A DNA stretch of 14,951 nt from Bacteroidota bacterium (GCA_023433685.1 JAEYUD010000156.1:1-14951); one strand, 5' to 3'. Shown: positions 1-7,671, numbered from the stretch's first letter. Numbers and translations: made by a program. The notes: generated by a model not told the origin, from the sequence alone.

Positions 1-2
1 AT

Positions 3-500
3 CTTACACCTATGGTGGATCTGGCGTTTCTGCTGGTAACTTTCTTCATGCTTACCACTACCTTCAGCAAGCCGCAAGTGATGGACATTGTGATGCCTGT
101 TAAAGATAAAGAACAACAGGAACAGCAACAGATCAACCAGACAGAACTCAGGCAGAGCGAGGCAATGACCGTGATAATCGGAGGTGGCGACACCCTGGTT
201 TATTATTTCGGTCTTGACACTAACAAACTGATTTCCATTCCTGAGTTCAAGCCCTCAAACAAAGGGGCTTACGAAAAGATTCGAAAAGCCATCACCGACA
301 AACAGAATGAGCTTGAAAGTGATGACGATCCGAAAACGAAGAAGGTAAATCTCTTCGTGGTGATCAAACCAATGGATAAATCATCGTATCAAAATCTGGT
401 TGATGTGCTCGATATGATGAATTATACTGAAGTAAAGAAGTACGCCATAGTTGACGTTGCGGAGTCTGACTTGAGCATTTACAATAACCGTAAAAAGTGA
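3..500 (+). CDS. ExbD/TolR-family biopolymer transport protein (5' end outside window)
   Basis: The ExbD-type subunit of the ExbB-ExbD-TonB proton-driven motor in the inner membrane. The reading frame is open to the window edge and gives LTPMVDLAFLLVTFFMLTTTF at once, the single transmembrane helix of ExbD with its conserved Asp (in MVD). The ATG at 12 therefore lies inside this helix and is not the real start; the cytoplasmic N-terminus is outside the window. After the helix comes SKPQVMDIVMP, then a Gln/Glu-rich stretch and a periplasmic ExbD domain ending in a basic tail (NNRKK). The long periplasmic insert with a DDDPKTKK segment resembles Bacteroidota-type ExbD proteins, which are often present in tandem. 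tonB follows after 9 nt, so the two are almost certainly cotranscribed. Family assignment is firm; the partner ExbB is presumed to lie upstream. Confidence 0.9.
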   Translation, partial: LTPMVDLAFLLVTFFMLTTTFSKPQVMDIVMPVKDKEQQEQQQINQTELRQSEAMTVIIGGGDTLVYYFGLDTNKLISIPEFKPSNKGAYEKIRKAITDKQNELESDDDPKTKKVNLFVVIKPMDKSSYQNLVDVLDMMNYTEVKKYAIVDVAESDLSIYNNRKK

Positions 501-509
501 GAGTAAAAA

Positions 510-1349
510 ATGGCAAAAGTTGATTTGACTGATATAGTTTTTGCGCTGAAGAACAAGGAATATGGAGCCTACGTTCTTCGTAAACTATACGGAAAGTTCT
601 TATCCATAGCTCTCATTCTTACCGCCGTGTTTTTTAGCACCGCCATTTCAATGCCGATGATCATCAACGCCATTGAGAAAAGCACCGCTAAAGAGAACAA
701 GCAGGTAACAATGGATGTTAAGGCTCAGCTTCAGGCAATGAAAAAACAGAAGGAAAAAGAGAAACGGGAAACCGTCTTCAAGGAGCAGGAAAAGAAAGCT
801 CCCGAAAGAGCCTCCGTTAAATTTACTCCTCCTGTTATCAAGCCCGACGATCAGGTGAAAGAGGAAGCCCCTCCGACAGTTGAAGAACTGCAGAACAAAA
901 ACGTTGGAACCGTTACCCGGCAGGGTGTTGAAGGCGGTGACTTCAGAGGTGATGCAGATGTCGAAATGACTGATGGTCTCGACGACAAGAAACCCGATGT
1001 CTCCAAAGAGGACGTGAACAAGCAAGCAAAAGAGGAAGTGTTTACTTTCGCTGAAGAAATGCCTTCATTCCCCGGTGGTGACGGAGCTCTTTATGGCTTC
1101 CTGGCTCAGAATATTGCTTATCCTGAGATCGCCAAAAGAGCGGGGGTTGAAGGACAGGTTATCGTTACCTTCACGGTTTCGAAAACAGGTCAGATCTCGA
1201 GCCCAAGAGTTGCCAGAGGTATTGGTGGTGGCTGCGATGAAGAAGCTCTTCGCGTGGTCATGATGATGCCTCGTTGGAACCCCGGAAAACAGAACGGTCA
1301 GCCCGTTAACGTACAGGTTACCGTCCCAATCCGCTTCCAGCTGCAATAA
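510..1349 (+). CDS. tonB: TonB family energy transducer
   Basis: Links the ExbBD motor to TonB-dependent receptors of the outer membrane. The 279-residue protein has a short cytoplasmic N-terminus containing KNKEYGAYVLRKLYGK (residues 14-29), typical of Bacteroidota-type TonB, one transmembrane helix at about 29-47, a charged periplasmic spacer rich in Lys, Glu and Pro (about 70-130), an acidic linker, and a C-terminal TonB domain at about 187-279. The domain shows FPGG, YPEIAKRAGVEGQV and PIRFQLQ, the usual landmarks. A GAGAG stretch about 8 nt before the ATG can serve as ribosome binding site. It lies 9 nt after exbD and is followed by an intrinsic terminator, so it is the last gene of its operon. 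Which receptor it serves cannot be told. Confidence 0.95.
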   Translation: MAKVDLTDIVFALKNKEYGAYVLRKLYGKFLSIALILTAVFFSTAISMPMIINAIEKSTAKENKQVTMDVKAQLQAMKKQKEKEKRETVFKEQEKKAPERASVKFTPPVIKPDDQVKEEAPPTVEELQNKNVGTVTRQGVEGGDFRGDADVEMTDGLDDKKPDVSKEDVNKQAKEEVFTFAEEMPSFPGGDGALYGFLAQNIAYPEIAKRAGVEGQVIVTFTVSKTGQISSPRVARGIGGGCDEEALRVVMMMPRWNPGKQNGQPVNVQVTVPIRFQLQ

Positions 1350-1370
1350 TTAACAGAGCACAATGGAATC

Positions 1371-1401
1371 TTTTTAGCCCCGGTATCCCCGGGGCTTTTT
1401 T
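1371..1401 (+). terminator. Intrinsic terminator of the exbD-tonB operon
   Basis: The inverted repeat AGCCCCGG (1376-1383) and CCGGGGCT (1389-1396) forms a GC-rich 8-bp stem with a 5-nt loop, followed by a run of six T (1396-1401). A T-run also precedes the stem. It lies 26 nt after the tonB stop codon. Confidence 0.9.
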
Positions 1402-1425
1402 AATGCCGGTAACGTTTTTTTTTCG

Positions 1426-1433
1426 TAAATTTG
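1426..1433 (+). promoter_or_regulatory. Candidate promoter -7 box for tRNA-Arg
   Basis: TAAATTTG fits the Bacteroidota -7 consensus TAnnTTTG exactly and lies 25 nt before the mature tRNA 5' end. No convincing -33 TTTG box is seen at the expected distance. A sigma-70-like TATAAA (1437-1442) is an alternative. The choice between them is inference. Confidence 0.4.
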
Positions 1434-1458
1434 TGTTATAAATAAGCTATTATTTGAT

Positions 1459-1533
1459 GCCTCCGTAGCTCAGTGGATAGAGCAGTGGTTTCCGGAGCCA
1501 TGTGCGCAGGTTCGATTCCTGCCGGGGGTACCA
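1459..1533 (+). tRNA. tRNA-Arg (anticodon CCG, reads CGG)
   Basis: The full cloverleaf folds by hand. The acceptor stem GCCTCCG (1459-1465) pairs with CGGGGGT (1523-1529), with one G-T pair at the end. The D stem is GCTC/GAGC with loop AGTGGATA. The anticodon stem GTGGT/GCCAT encloses loop TTCCGGA, placing anticodon CCG at 1492-1494. The variable loop is 4 nt, and the T stem GCAGG/CCTGC encloses loop TTCGATT. Discriminator A1530 is followed by an encoded CCA (1531-1533). It stands alone between the tonB terminator and the 3' end of the convergent efflux operon. Confidence 0.96.
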
Positions 1534-1686
1534 TCCCTTCTGAAAAACCCTCAAAACAGGCTAAAAACGCAGGTATTAAAAGTCCTGTTACAAATCTGTT
1601 CCGGTTAAAGTAATTTCAAGAACTCAGACAATTTCCAATTGATATAGTACAGGATGTTGTTGTATCTAATCAAATAATCTCAAAAT

Positions 1687-4600
1687 CTACTTTTCTGCAA
1701 TTCTTATAAATGAAGGTAACACGATCAGAAGAAGAGGGAGCGCGATAATAAGCCCTCCAATGATCGCGATCGCGAGTGGCTGGTGCATTTGTGCTCCGGT
1801 GCCGACACCAAGTGCCAGAGGGAAAAGTGCGGCAATTGCACCAAGGGCGGTCATAAGTTTTGGACGCAGCCGGGTTGAAATAGAATAAACTATTGCTTCA
1901 TTCCTCCCAACTTTGTTACGCTCAACCCGGTACTGCAGATATGTAAAAATTGAGTTTTCCCCAATTATGCCGATTATCATGATCATACCCGTATAGCTCC
2001 CCACATTAAGCGGGGTATTGGTCACATACAACGCGACAAGACTACCGGCAATACCTGCAGCGGCGATGATCATAATTATCAATGCGGTTTTAATTTTTCT
2101 GAACAGGAAAAGTATCACAACAAAAACCAGGAAAATCCCGGATATGAGAATGTAAAGCAATTCTCTAAATGCTGATTGCTGTTCCTTATACGCGCCGCCA
2201 AATTCAATTGTATATCCTTGTGGAAGGGATATCTCCCTCAAAAGCTTCTCCTGAATTTCTTTAAGCGCGCTGCCAAGATCACGGTTGTTTAGCCGGGCTG
2301 TTACCGGTATCATCATTTTCAGGTTTTCACGCTTGATTTCTGCCACACCCTTGCCCGGTTTGATTTCCGCCAATTCGTCAACCCTTCGGAGTTTACCGTC
2401 AGGAAGGATGATCTGGCTATTTTTAAGATCATTGTATGTGAGATTTATGTTCCCTGCTTCTCGTACTCTGATACCGGTAAGTCTGTTGTTCTCCAAAATG
2501 CTTCCTGCAACCACACCTTCTATCTTATTTTGAATCATTACCTGAAAATCAGCCGGTGTAAGGTTAAATTGCAGAAGCCGGGAAATATTGGGCTTCACTT
2601 CCATTTGTGGGCCCGCTATTGTAATTCCGTCAAAAATATCAGCTGTTCCTTGAACTGTACCAATTATCTCTGCCACCCGTACCGCGATGGTTTGAAGCTG
2701 TTCTTGATTTTCGCCATAAATTTTTACTTCTATCGGTTGGGTTGTGGCAATCAGGTCACCGAGTTGATCACCCATTACCTGACCGAAGTCAACTCTCAAA
2801 GCCGGCAAGGTTGATTCTATTTTTTTACGGATTTCATCTGATACCTCTTCAGTGCTCGATTCTCTATCTGTCTTTAGTTGTATGAGATAGTCGCCATAAT
2901 TTGGTTCGGTGATAAAAAATCCCATTTGGGTTCCGAGCCTGCGGGAGAAAGTATGCACTTCAGGAGTTTCATGCAGAATTTTTTCCACTTTTGAGAGCAT
3001 CCGGTCCGTTTCTTCAAGTGATGTTCCCGGAGGGCTGGTAAAATCCAGTACAATAGAACCTTCATCCATTTCGGGAAGAAATCCACTCTCCAATCTGGGA
3101 ATGATCAAAACCGCCACTATCAAAAGAACAAGCAACAGTCCCGCACCCAGTAGAGGCCTGTTGATAGTATATAATACCCAATCCCGCCGTTTCAGGTCTT
3201 TTGACTTAACTTTGCCGGGGTTGCCTTTACCTGAAAACAATATATACAAGACGGGCAGGCACAACCAAGTGGCAAAGAATGAACTAACCAGCGCGATTAT
3301 CATTGTATTTGTCATCACCTTGAAATATGCACCGGCCACTCCTCCCATAAGCGCAAACGGAAAAAATATAACAATGGTGCTTAGTGATGAACCAGTCATT
3401 GCGGGGAAGAGATATTTTATAGCCTTCTGTACAAGTTGCACGCTGGTTTCATCCGGATGCTCCTCATGAGTACGATGAATCTGTTCGACTACAACTATTG
3501 CATCGTCAATGATCAATCCGATAGCAGCCGCGATCGCTCCGATGGTCATTATGTTGAAAGTATATCCCAGGATATTTAACAGGATCAGCGTGATCGAGAG
3601 TGTAACCGGGATTGTCAGTAGCACAACTGAACTTGCCTTGACAGACCGAAGGAAGAGCATCGTCACAATAATTGCAAGAAGCAGACCCACCCAAAGAACA
3701 TCTCGAAGGCTATTGATCGCACCATTAACAAATCCGGCTTGATTATAATACTGTTTGAGCCTGACACCGTTTGGGAGGAGCTTGTTCAGTTCTTCCACCC
3801 TTCGGGTTACTTCGTCTGTGACTGTTAATAGATTGGCTGAAGGCTGCTTCATTATTTCAAATAAAGGGACGTTCTTGCCGTTCGCGTTCACCTTTATATA
3901 GTCCTTTTTCCCGGCGACTTCGACTGTTGCAATGTCTTTTATTCTTACTTCCCGCTTTTGAGTGAGTTTGATGATCGTATTCTGAAGTTTGTTCAGATCG
4001 CCTATCGAGGCATCGGTCACGCTTAAATACATTCTGTTGTAATCATTAACATACCCGTTTGTCGCGATGAAGTTCGACTCCGAGAGTACCGCTACCACAT
4101 TCTGAGGTGTTATTTCAAGTTCAGTAAGTCTTGCCTGATTCAAGGAAACAAGGTACTCTTTTTCTTTACCTCCTACCACCCGCACTTCGGCTATCCCCTC
4201 CGACCGAGACAGATACGGCTTGACTGTATATTCTGCGATCTGCCTCAATTCAAGAGGACTTTTATTATCACCTTCAAGAGAATAACCCATCACAGCAAGG
4301 ATAGAGGGGTTCATCTTATCCACTGTTATCTTAACTCCGGGTGGAAGTGATTCTTTAATCGAATTGATCTGAGATTCGATCCTTTCCTTTCCGAGATCGA
4401 CATTTGAATTCCATTCAAGGAAAGCCGAGATCTCACAACTTCCCCTCGAAGTGGTACTGCGGACTATTTTGAGATCCTGGACTTTTTTAATTGCATTTTC
4501 GACCGGAACTGTAACAGTGACCATCATAATATCCACCGGTTGTTGTCCATTCTCTATGATGATCTTGATCTTTGGGAAAGTTATGTCAGGGAAGAGACCA

Positions 4601-4695
4601 GTTTGAATATCTTGTAGTGAAAAGATTCCACCGATGAGGATGAAAAATACTATCGCGGCAACAGGTCCTTTATAATCTGAATAAAACGATTTCAT
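1687..4695 (-). CDS. RND efflux permease (AcrB/CusA superfamily inner-membrane pump)
   Basis: The proton-driven inner-membrane pump of a tripartite efflux system. At 1002 residues it is close to the family norm. An N-terminal helix (about 10-27) is followed by a periplasmic porter segment with LFPDITFP at 34-41, helices TM2-6 (about 332-480), a linker, TM7 (about 513-532), a second periplasmic segment opening with FLPEMDEGS, and TM8-12 (about 848-998). TM4 carries GLIIDDAIVVVEQ with D397 and D398, the AcrB-type proton-relay Asp pair. TM10 has E913 (in GEN) and TM11 has K946 (in RLRPKLMT), which align with CusA E939 and K984 rather than AcrB K940. The position of CusA M573, part of its copper/silver Met triad, appears to be Asp (about 551), so copper is not indicated. 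The ATG overlaps the adaptor stop codon by 4 nt (ATGA), showing translational coupling. It is the last gene of the operon. Substrate unknown. Confidence 0.93.
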   Translation of the reverse strand: MKSFYSDYKGPVAAIVFFILIGGIFSLQDIQTGLFPDITFPKIKIIIENGQQPVDIMMVTVTVPVENAIKKVQDLKIVRSTTSRGSCEISAFLEWNSNVDLGKERIESQINSIKESLPPGVKITVDKMNPSILAVMGYSLEGDNKSPLELRQIAEYTVKPYLSRSEGIAEVRVVGGKEKEYLVSLNQARLTELEITPQNVVAVLSESNFIATNGYVNDYNRMYLSVTDASIGDLNKLQNTIIKLTQKREVRIKDIATVEVAGKKDYIKVNANGKNVPLFEIMKQPSANLLTVTDEVTRRVEELNKLLPNGVRLKQYYNQAGFVNGAINSLRDVLWVGLLLAIIVTMLFLRSVKASSVVLLTIPVTLSITLILLNILGYTFNIMTIGAIAAAIGLIIDDAIVVVEQIHRTHEEHPDETSVQLVQKAIKYLFPAMTGSSLSTIVIFFPFALMGGVAGAYFKVMTNTMIIALVSSFFATWLCLPVLYILFSGKGNPGKVKSKDLKRRDWVLYTINRPLLGAGLLLVLLIVAVLIIPRLESGFLPEMDEGSIVLDFTSPPGTSLEETDRMLSKVEKILHETPEVHTFSRRLGTQMGFFITEPNYGDYLIQLKTDRESSTEEVSDEIRKKIESTLPALRVDFGQVMGDQLGDLIATTQPIEVKIYGENQEQLQTIAVRVAEIIGTVQGTADIFDGITIAGPQMEVKPNISRLLQFNLTPADFQVMIQNKIEGVVAGSILENNRLTGIRVREAGNINLTYNDLKNSQIILPDGKLRRVDELAEIKPGKGVAEIKRENLKMMIPVTARLNNRDLGSALKEIQEKLLREISLPQGYTIEFGGAYKEQQSAFRELLYILISGIFLVFVVILFLFRKIKTALIIMIIAAAGIAGSLVALYVTNTPLNVGSYTGMIMIIGIIGENSIFTYLQYRVERNKVGRNEAIVYSISTRLRPKLMTALGAIAALFPLALGVGTGAQMHQPLAIAIIGGLIIALPLLLIVLPSFIRIAEK

Positions 4696-5624
4696 TGTTC
4701 TTTTTCGATCAATACTTTTGCTGTGTCAGGGAGTCCATACCCTCCCTTGAAAATGAACCGGTCGCTCTCATCGAAAACAGGTTCAATTATCTGTACAAGA
4801 CTGTCAGATTCGATCCCTTTTTTTACATTTATCTTAACCGCGAGTGAATCGTTAATAAGTTTCATGACCCAGAACTCAGTTTGTGTTTCATTAGTCATGA
4901 CAGCGGATTTGGGCAACGTGGCAGCATTTTTGACAGATTTTAACGGAATAACCACTGTGAGGTTCAGGTTGGATGGAAGATTGCAGTTCTTTGAAGGTTC
5001 GAGAATGTAACGCTGTGTTTGATTTATGGGGTCGATAACAGGAAGCCGCTTAGAAACTTTCGCCTGTATATCTTTACCATAAGGGAGGTGGACTGTATAA
5101 AATTTATTCAATGTAATGGCTGAGTAGTACTGAAAAGGCACTTCGAGGAAAAATCTTAGCGATCGTGGATCAACCACCACAGCCAACTGCTCGCCATCCG
5201 AAATGTATTCACCGGATTGATGTGTGAGTTCAGTTAAAACTCCATTTGTCCGGGCAAAAATTTTGACTGCACCGGCAAAATCAGCCGACTGTTCATCCAA
5301 AATCCCTTTTACTGCATCTGATTCTTTTGTCCGGATCTCAAAAAGTAGATCCCCTTTCCTGATCTCATCTCCGGGGGCTTTAAATGATTTTTCAATATAT
5401 CCCTGAAATCCGACACGAACAATTTCCTGATCCTGATAGGTTGTTACCGCGTTCAGGTTAATAATTTCGCTCAAATTAGTACGAGTTAAATTTCCTGCTG
5501 ATATCTCTATACCTTTAACTTCCATTTCAGGCTCTTTTTCTTCTTTCTTGTTGCAACCAATTAGAAGTAGGGAAGCAAATATCATCAGAATTGCTGACTT
5601 TTTCGCGCTCAGGCTTAACATCAT
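4692..5624 (-). CDS. Efflux periplasmic adaptor (membrane fusion protein), lipoprotein
   Basis: Connects the RND permease to the outer-membrane channel. The N-terminal signal ends in a lipobox (LLIGC, Cys24), so the mature 287-residue protein should be lipid-anchored. The first biotinyl-lipoyl half is at about 68-98 (GYIEKSFKAPGDEIRKGDLL) and the second at about 122-152 (GVLTELTHQSGEYISDGEQL). Only about 20 residues lie between them, so the long alpha-helical hairpin of normal adaptors is missing or nearly so. A beta-barrel region (about 153-230) with GKDIQAKV and a membrane-proximal region (about 231-310) follow. The start has two adjacent ATG codons; the first lies 1 nt after the stop of the TolC-like gene, and the stop overlaps the permease start by 4 nt. 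Family assignment comes from the lipoyl pattern and the context. Confidence 0.9.
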   Translation of the reverse strand: MMLSLSAKKSAILMIFASLLLIGCNKKEEKEPEMEVKGIEISAGNLTRTNLSEIINLNAVTTYQDQEIVRVGFQGYIEKSFKAPGDEIRKGDLLFEIRTKESDAVKGILDEQSADFAGAVKIFARTNGVLTELTHQSGEYISDGEQLAVVVDPRSLRFFLEVPFQYYSAITLNKFYTVHLPYGKDIQAKVSKRLPVIDPINQTQRYILEPSKNCNLPSNLNLTVVIPLKSVKNAATLPKSAVMTNETQTEFWVMKLINDSLAVKINVKKGIESDSLVQIIEPVFDESDRFIFKGGYGLPDTAKVLIEKEQ

Positions 5625-5625
5625 T

Positions 5626-6903
5626 TCACCAGTTCCAGAAATTATAAAGATTCATGGATTGCAGAATATCAAATTTTGTTGAAAGGTGGTTTTTTTTAAG
5701 TTCGATAAAATTTCCGACCGCGGAAAGATATTCGGTCATCGATCTTAAACCCTTGAACAATTCAGCTTTCGCGAGTGCTAAAAATCGCTCATAACCGGAA
5801 ATTTGTTCCGAAAACTGATCCAATTTTTTATTGGCAGTTTCGATTTGGATCAGCGAAGTACTTATGTTATTACTTATCATTGTTCCTGTGCTTTTTCTGT
5901 AAGCCTGAACGGTTCCGAGGGAAATTTGAGTCTGCTGCCTGGTGATATCCCTTTGCCCGCCGTCATAAAGAGGCAAACTGAAATTGACTCCCGCGCTCAT
6001 TCCGAATTTCTTTTCAATCCCCGGAAGTTCAACAGCGTTGAGTCCGGTGTTGATAAACAGGCTGATCCGGGGAAGGTATTTGGTTTCATTAATTTCTTGC
6101 ATATTCACTAATGACAGACTGTCTATCTCAAACTGCCGGAGAAATGATGATTGATTTACCGGGTTTTTAGTCTCGAGCTCAACCTCTTTTAATACTTTAA
6201 AAGAAGTGTCGGTTATTCCGCAAATGGTGTTCAACGCGATTAGATTTTTGCGGTATTCAATGTATTGAAGATTACAATTAAAATCATAAGAATCTGTCTC
6301 AAGTTTTAACAGCAAAAGATCGGATTCCTTAAGCAGTCCGTTCTTGTTAAGTTTTCCAGCCAGTTTGTATTGATATCTGAGTGTATCAGCGATTTCCCGT
6401 GAAAGTTTAAGAATTTCAAAAGATTCAACAGCAGTTAGATATTGTGCTGTTACATCCCGCTCCAAAGTGTGTTTTACAATTTCTGAGGCACTGCCTGCGC
6501 TTTTTATTTTAAGGTCTGCCTGGTTTTTAAAGGCGTCAGCAGATCCCCCTGAAAACAAATTCATTTCCAGATTAAGTTGTGCTGAATATAGACCACCGTT
6601 TGTTATCCCGGCATCGTAACCGATCGCGTTTTCGCCGGGCGAAGTTGTTATAAATTTATCATTATTGAAGAAAGGGGCAAAGAGGTAATTCGAGGTAACT
6701 GAGAGATAAGGAGAGGAAAATTGTGCTTCTACGATTGATTTATCATATTCCGCGGACTTGGCGATACCCCTGTTTTCATGCAGTCCGGCGCTGTTTTGAT
6801 ATGCGGATTTTAGATAATATTCCAGGTCGTTCTGCGCGTAGAGATTAATCGTGACTATTCCACATAGAATTAAAGGGAAAATCAAATTTCTCCAATCTTT
6901 CAT
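5626..6903 (-). CDS. TolC-like outer membrane efflux protein
   Basis: Outer-membrane channel of the efflux system and first gene of the pump operon. The 425-residue protein starts with a signal peptide (hydrophobic 7-22, probable cleavage near LYAQ, 21-24). Two similar halves follow the OEP family plan: YLKSAYQNSAGLHENRGIA near the N-terminus, a beta-strand patch ending in LNLEMNLFSGG (about 110-121), long helices, then the second-half patch with PRISLFINTGLN and VNFSLPLYDGGQRD, and a final helical stretch. The alternation of Gly-rich strands and helices and the LPLYDGGQ motif are typical of TolC-like proteins. The adaptor starts 1 nt after its stop codon. A GAGT stretch 11 nt before the ATG is a weak ribosome binding site. 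Being first in an OMF-adaptor-permease order is common in Bacteroidota. Confidence 0.92.
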   Translation of the reverse strand: MKDWRNLIFPLILCGIVTINLYAQNDLEYYLKSAYQNSAGLHENRGIAKSAEYDKSIVEAQFSSPYLSVTSNYLFAPFFNNDKFITTSPGENAIGYDAGITNGGLYSAQLNLEMNLFSGGSADAFKNQADLKIKSAGSASEIVKHTLERDVTAQYLTAVESFEILKLSREIADTLRYQYKLAGKLNKNGLLKESDLLLLKLETDSYDFNCNLQYIEYRKNLIALNTICGITDTSFKVLKEVELETKNPVNQSSFLRQFEIDSLSLVNMQEINETKYLPRISLFINTGLNAVELPGIEKKFGMSAGVNFSLPLYDGGQRDITRQQTQISLGTVQAYRKSTGTMISNNISTSLIQIETANKKLDQFSEQISGYERFLALAKAELFKGLRSMTEYLSAVGNFIELKKNHLSTKFDILQSMNLYNFWNW

Positions 6904-7007
6904 ACTATAACTCTTTAATTAAAAATTTCATGGTATGCAATCTGCCTGTTCCGCGAGATCCAAGAATTAAACTCGTCAATCTGTCGATAAAATACAAGTA
7001 AAAATTC

Positions 7008-7041
7008 AAAAACCTGACCCCGGTATTGGCAGGGGTCAGGT
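7008..7041 (-). terminator. Intrinsic terminator of the PepSY-like gene
   Basis: Read on the minus strand, ACCTGACCCC (7041-7032) pairs with GGGGTCAGGT (7021-7012), a perfect 10-bp stem with a 10-nt loop. It is followed by T-runs (7012-7008, then a second run at 7005-7000 broken by one A). It lies 30 nt after the stop of the PepSY-like gene and 108 nt before the TolC-like ATG, so it separates the secreted protein from the pump operon, though some read-through may occur. Confidence 0.88.
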
Positions 7042-7070
7042 CTGAATAAAATTAAATCCGGATTCGCTGA

Positions 7071-7595
7071 TCAATCCTGATCTTTTTCGTTATCCTCATC
7101 ATCCTCGTCGTTTGATTTTGATTCTTTCTTTAATACAGTGCCATCTTTATCAAGCACAACTTCCTTGGTCTCTTTCCCTTTTTTAAGCAGAACCTCAAAG
7201 CTTTCCTTATTGTCTTTAGTGAGCTTTTCTGCAGCCGCAATTTCCCATTTAGGGTACTTGCTGTTCAATGAATCTTTAACCTTTACGGGAAGATCACCTG
7301 TTGAAATTTTTTCTTCGATTTCGACGATTTTTCCGTCTGCCTGAAAGATAATGTCTCTCTTGACTGTGCCATCCACACTTTCAACTTCGTAATAAGTTAC
7401 ACCCTTCTCCTTTTCTTCACCGGCATTATTAATTACAGCGGTTGGAAAAGTTTTCTTGAATGACTCAAGAACCTTGGCGGGGAGGATTTTTGAGAAGTCT
7501 TTTTGAGTATTTTGAGCAATGCTCACCGTGGCGAAGCAGAGGGAAATTAGTATAGCCAGAACCATTTCTGCGGGTAAATATTTGAAAGATTTCAT
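7071..7595 (-). CDS. Secreted PepSY-like protein with two tandem repeats and acidic tail
   Basis: A small periplasmic protein of unknown function. The 174 residues comprise a signal peptide (hydrophobic 11-25, probable cleavage after SIA at 27) and two homologous repeats of about 58 residues. Repeat 1 (38-96) begins LPAKVLESFKKTFP and repeat 2 (102-160) begins LPVKVKDSLNSKYP; each continues through an E-V strand to a DGT/DGK turn (QADGKIVEI, DKDGTVLKK). This matches the PepSY-like fold (the family annotated as putative beta-lactamase-inhibitor-like, PepSY-like). The last 12 residues are almost all Asp, Glu and Asn. It lies between the sensor kinase and the pump genes, with its own candidate operator and promoter upstream and a terminator downstream. 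A role as accessory sensor or chaperone for the kinase or the pump, perhaps through metal binding by the tail, is inference. The family name is from memory of its pattern. Confidence 0.8.
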   Translation of the reverse strand: MKSFKYLPAEMVLAILISLCFATVSIAQNTQKDFSKILPAKVLESFKKTFPTAVINNAGEEKEKGVTYYEVESVDGTVKRDIIFQADGKIVEIEEKISTGDLPVKVKDSLNSKYPKWEIAAAEKLTKDNKESFEVLLKKGKETKEVVLDKDGTVLKKESKSNDEDDEDNEKDQD

Positions 7596-7635
7596 GTTGT
7601 ATCTCGCTATTGATAAATTAAGTAATTGTTATCAA

Positions 7636-7643
7636 CAAATCTA
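7636..7643 (-). promoter_or_regulatory. Candidate -7 box of the PepSY-like gene promoter
   Basis: On the minus strand TAGATTTG matches the Bacteroidota TAnnTTTG consensus. It lies 5 bp downstream of the 23-bp candidate operator and about 41 nt before the ATG. There is no good -33 box; the operator covers that region, as expected of a promoter that needs an activator. A small inverted repeat (TTGATAA/TTATCAA, 7610-7635) lies in the expected leader. Confidence 0.55.
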
Positions 7644-7648
7644 AAGTC

Positions 7649-7671
7649 CGAATATGAAAGCAAGATGAAAA
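7649..7671 (-). promoter_or_regulatory. Candidate response-regulator operator, copy 1 (upstream of PepSY-like gene)
   Basis: On the minus strand it contains the perfect direct repeat TTTCAT-CTTGC-TTTCAT (7670-7654), with an 11-bp period, that is, about one helical turn, as OmpR-family dimers use. It is 20/23 identical to the copy at 9964-9986; all three differences are transitions. It lies 54 bp upstream of the PepSY-like ATG. From memory, a TTTCAT-N5-TTTCAT repeat has been reported for a cyanobacterial CopR regulator. Binding by the neighbouring regulator is inference. Confidence 0.65.

Noticed and set aside
12..500. An ATG-started 162-residue gene beginning at 12
   Set aside because: This Met is within the conserved transmembrane helix of ExbD and the frame is open upstream, so the gene begins outside the window.
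648..1025. 125-codon minus-strand open frame inside tonB
   Set aside because: Lies fully opposite the well-supported tonB; its Phe/Leu-rich product is what the complement of a Lys/Glu-rich spacer gives.
1459..1686. tRNA-Arg 3' end as an integration site of a mobile island
   Set aside because: No integrase, no repeat of the tRNA 3' end later in the window, and the genes that follow are ordinary chromosomal types.
1534..1686. Terminator between the tRNA gene and the convergent efflux operon
   Set aside because: Only a 6-bp inverted repeat (AACAGG/CCTGTT) with a long loop and no T-run on either strand; not enough to call.
2909..3469. 186-codon plus-strand open frame inside the RND permease gene
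   Set aside because: Antisense shadow of a conserved coding region, with a low-complexity product and no recognisable domain.
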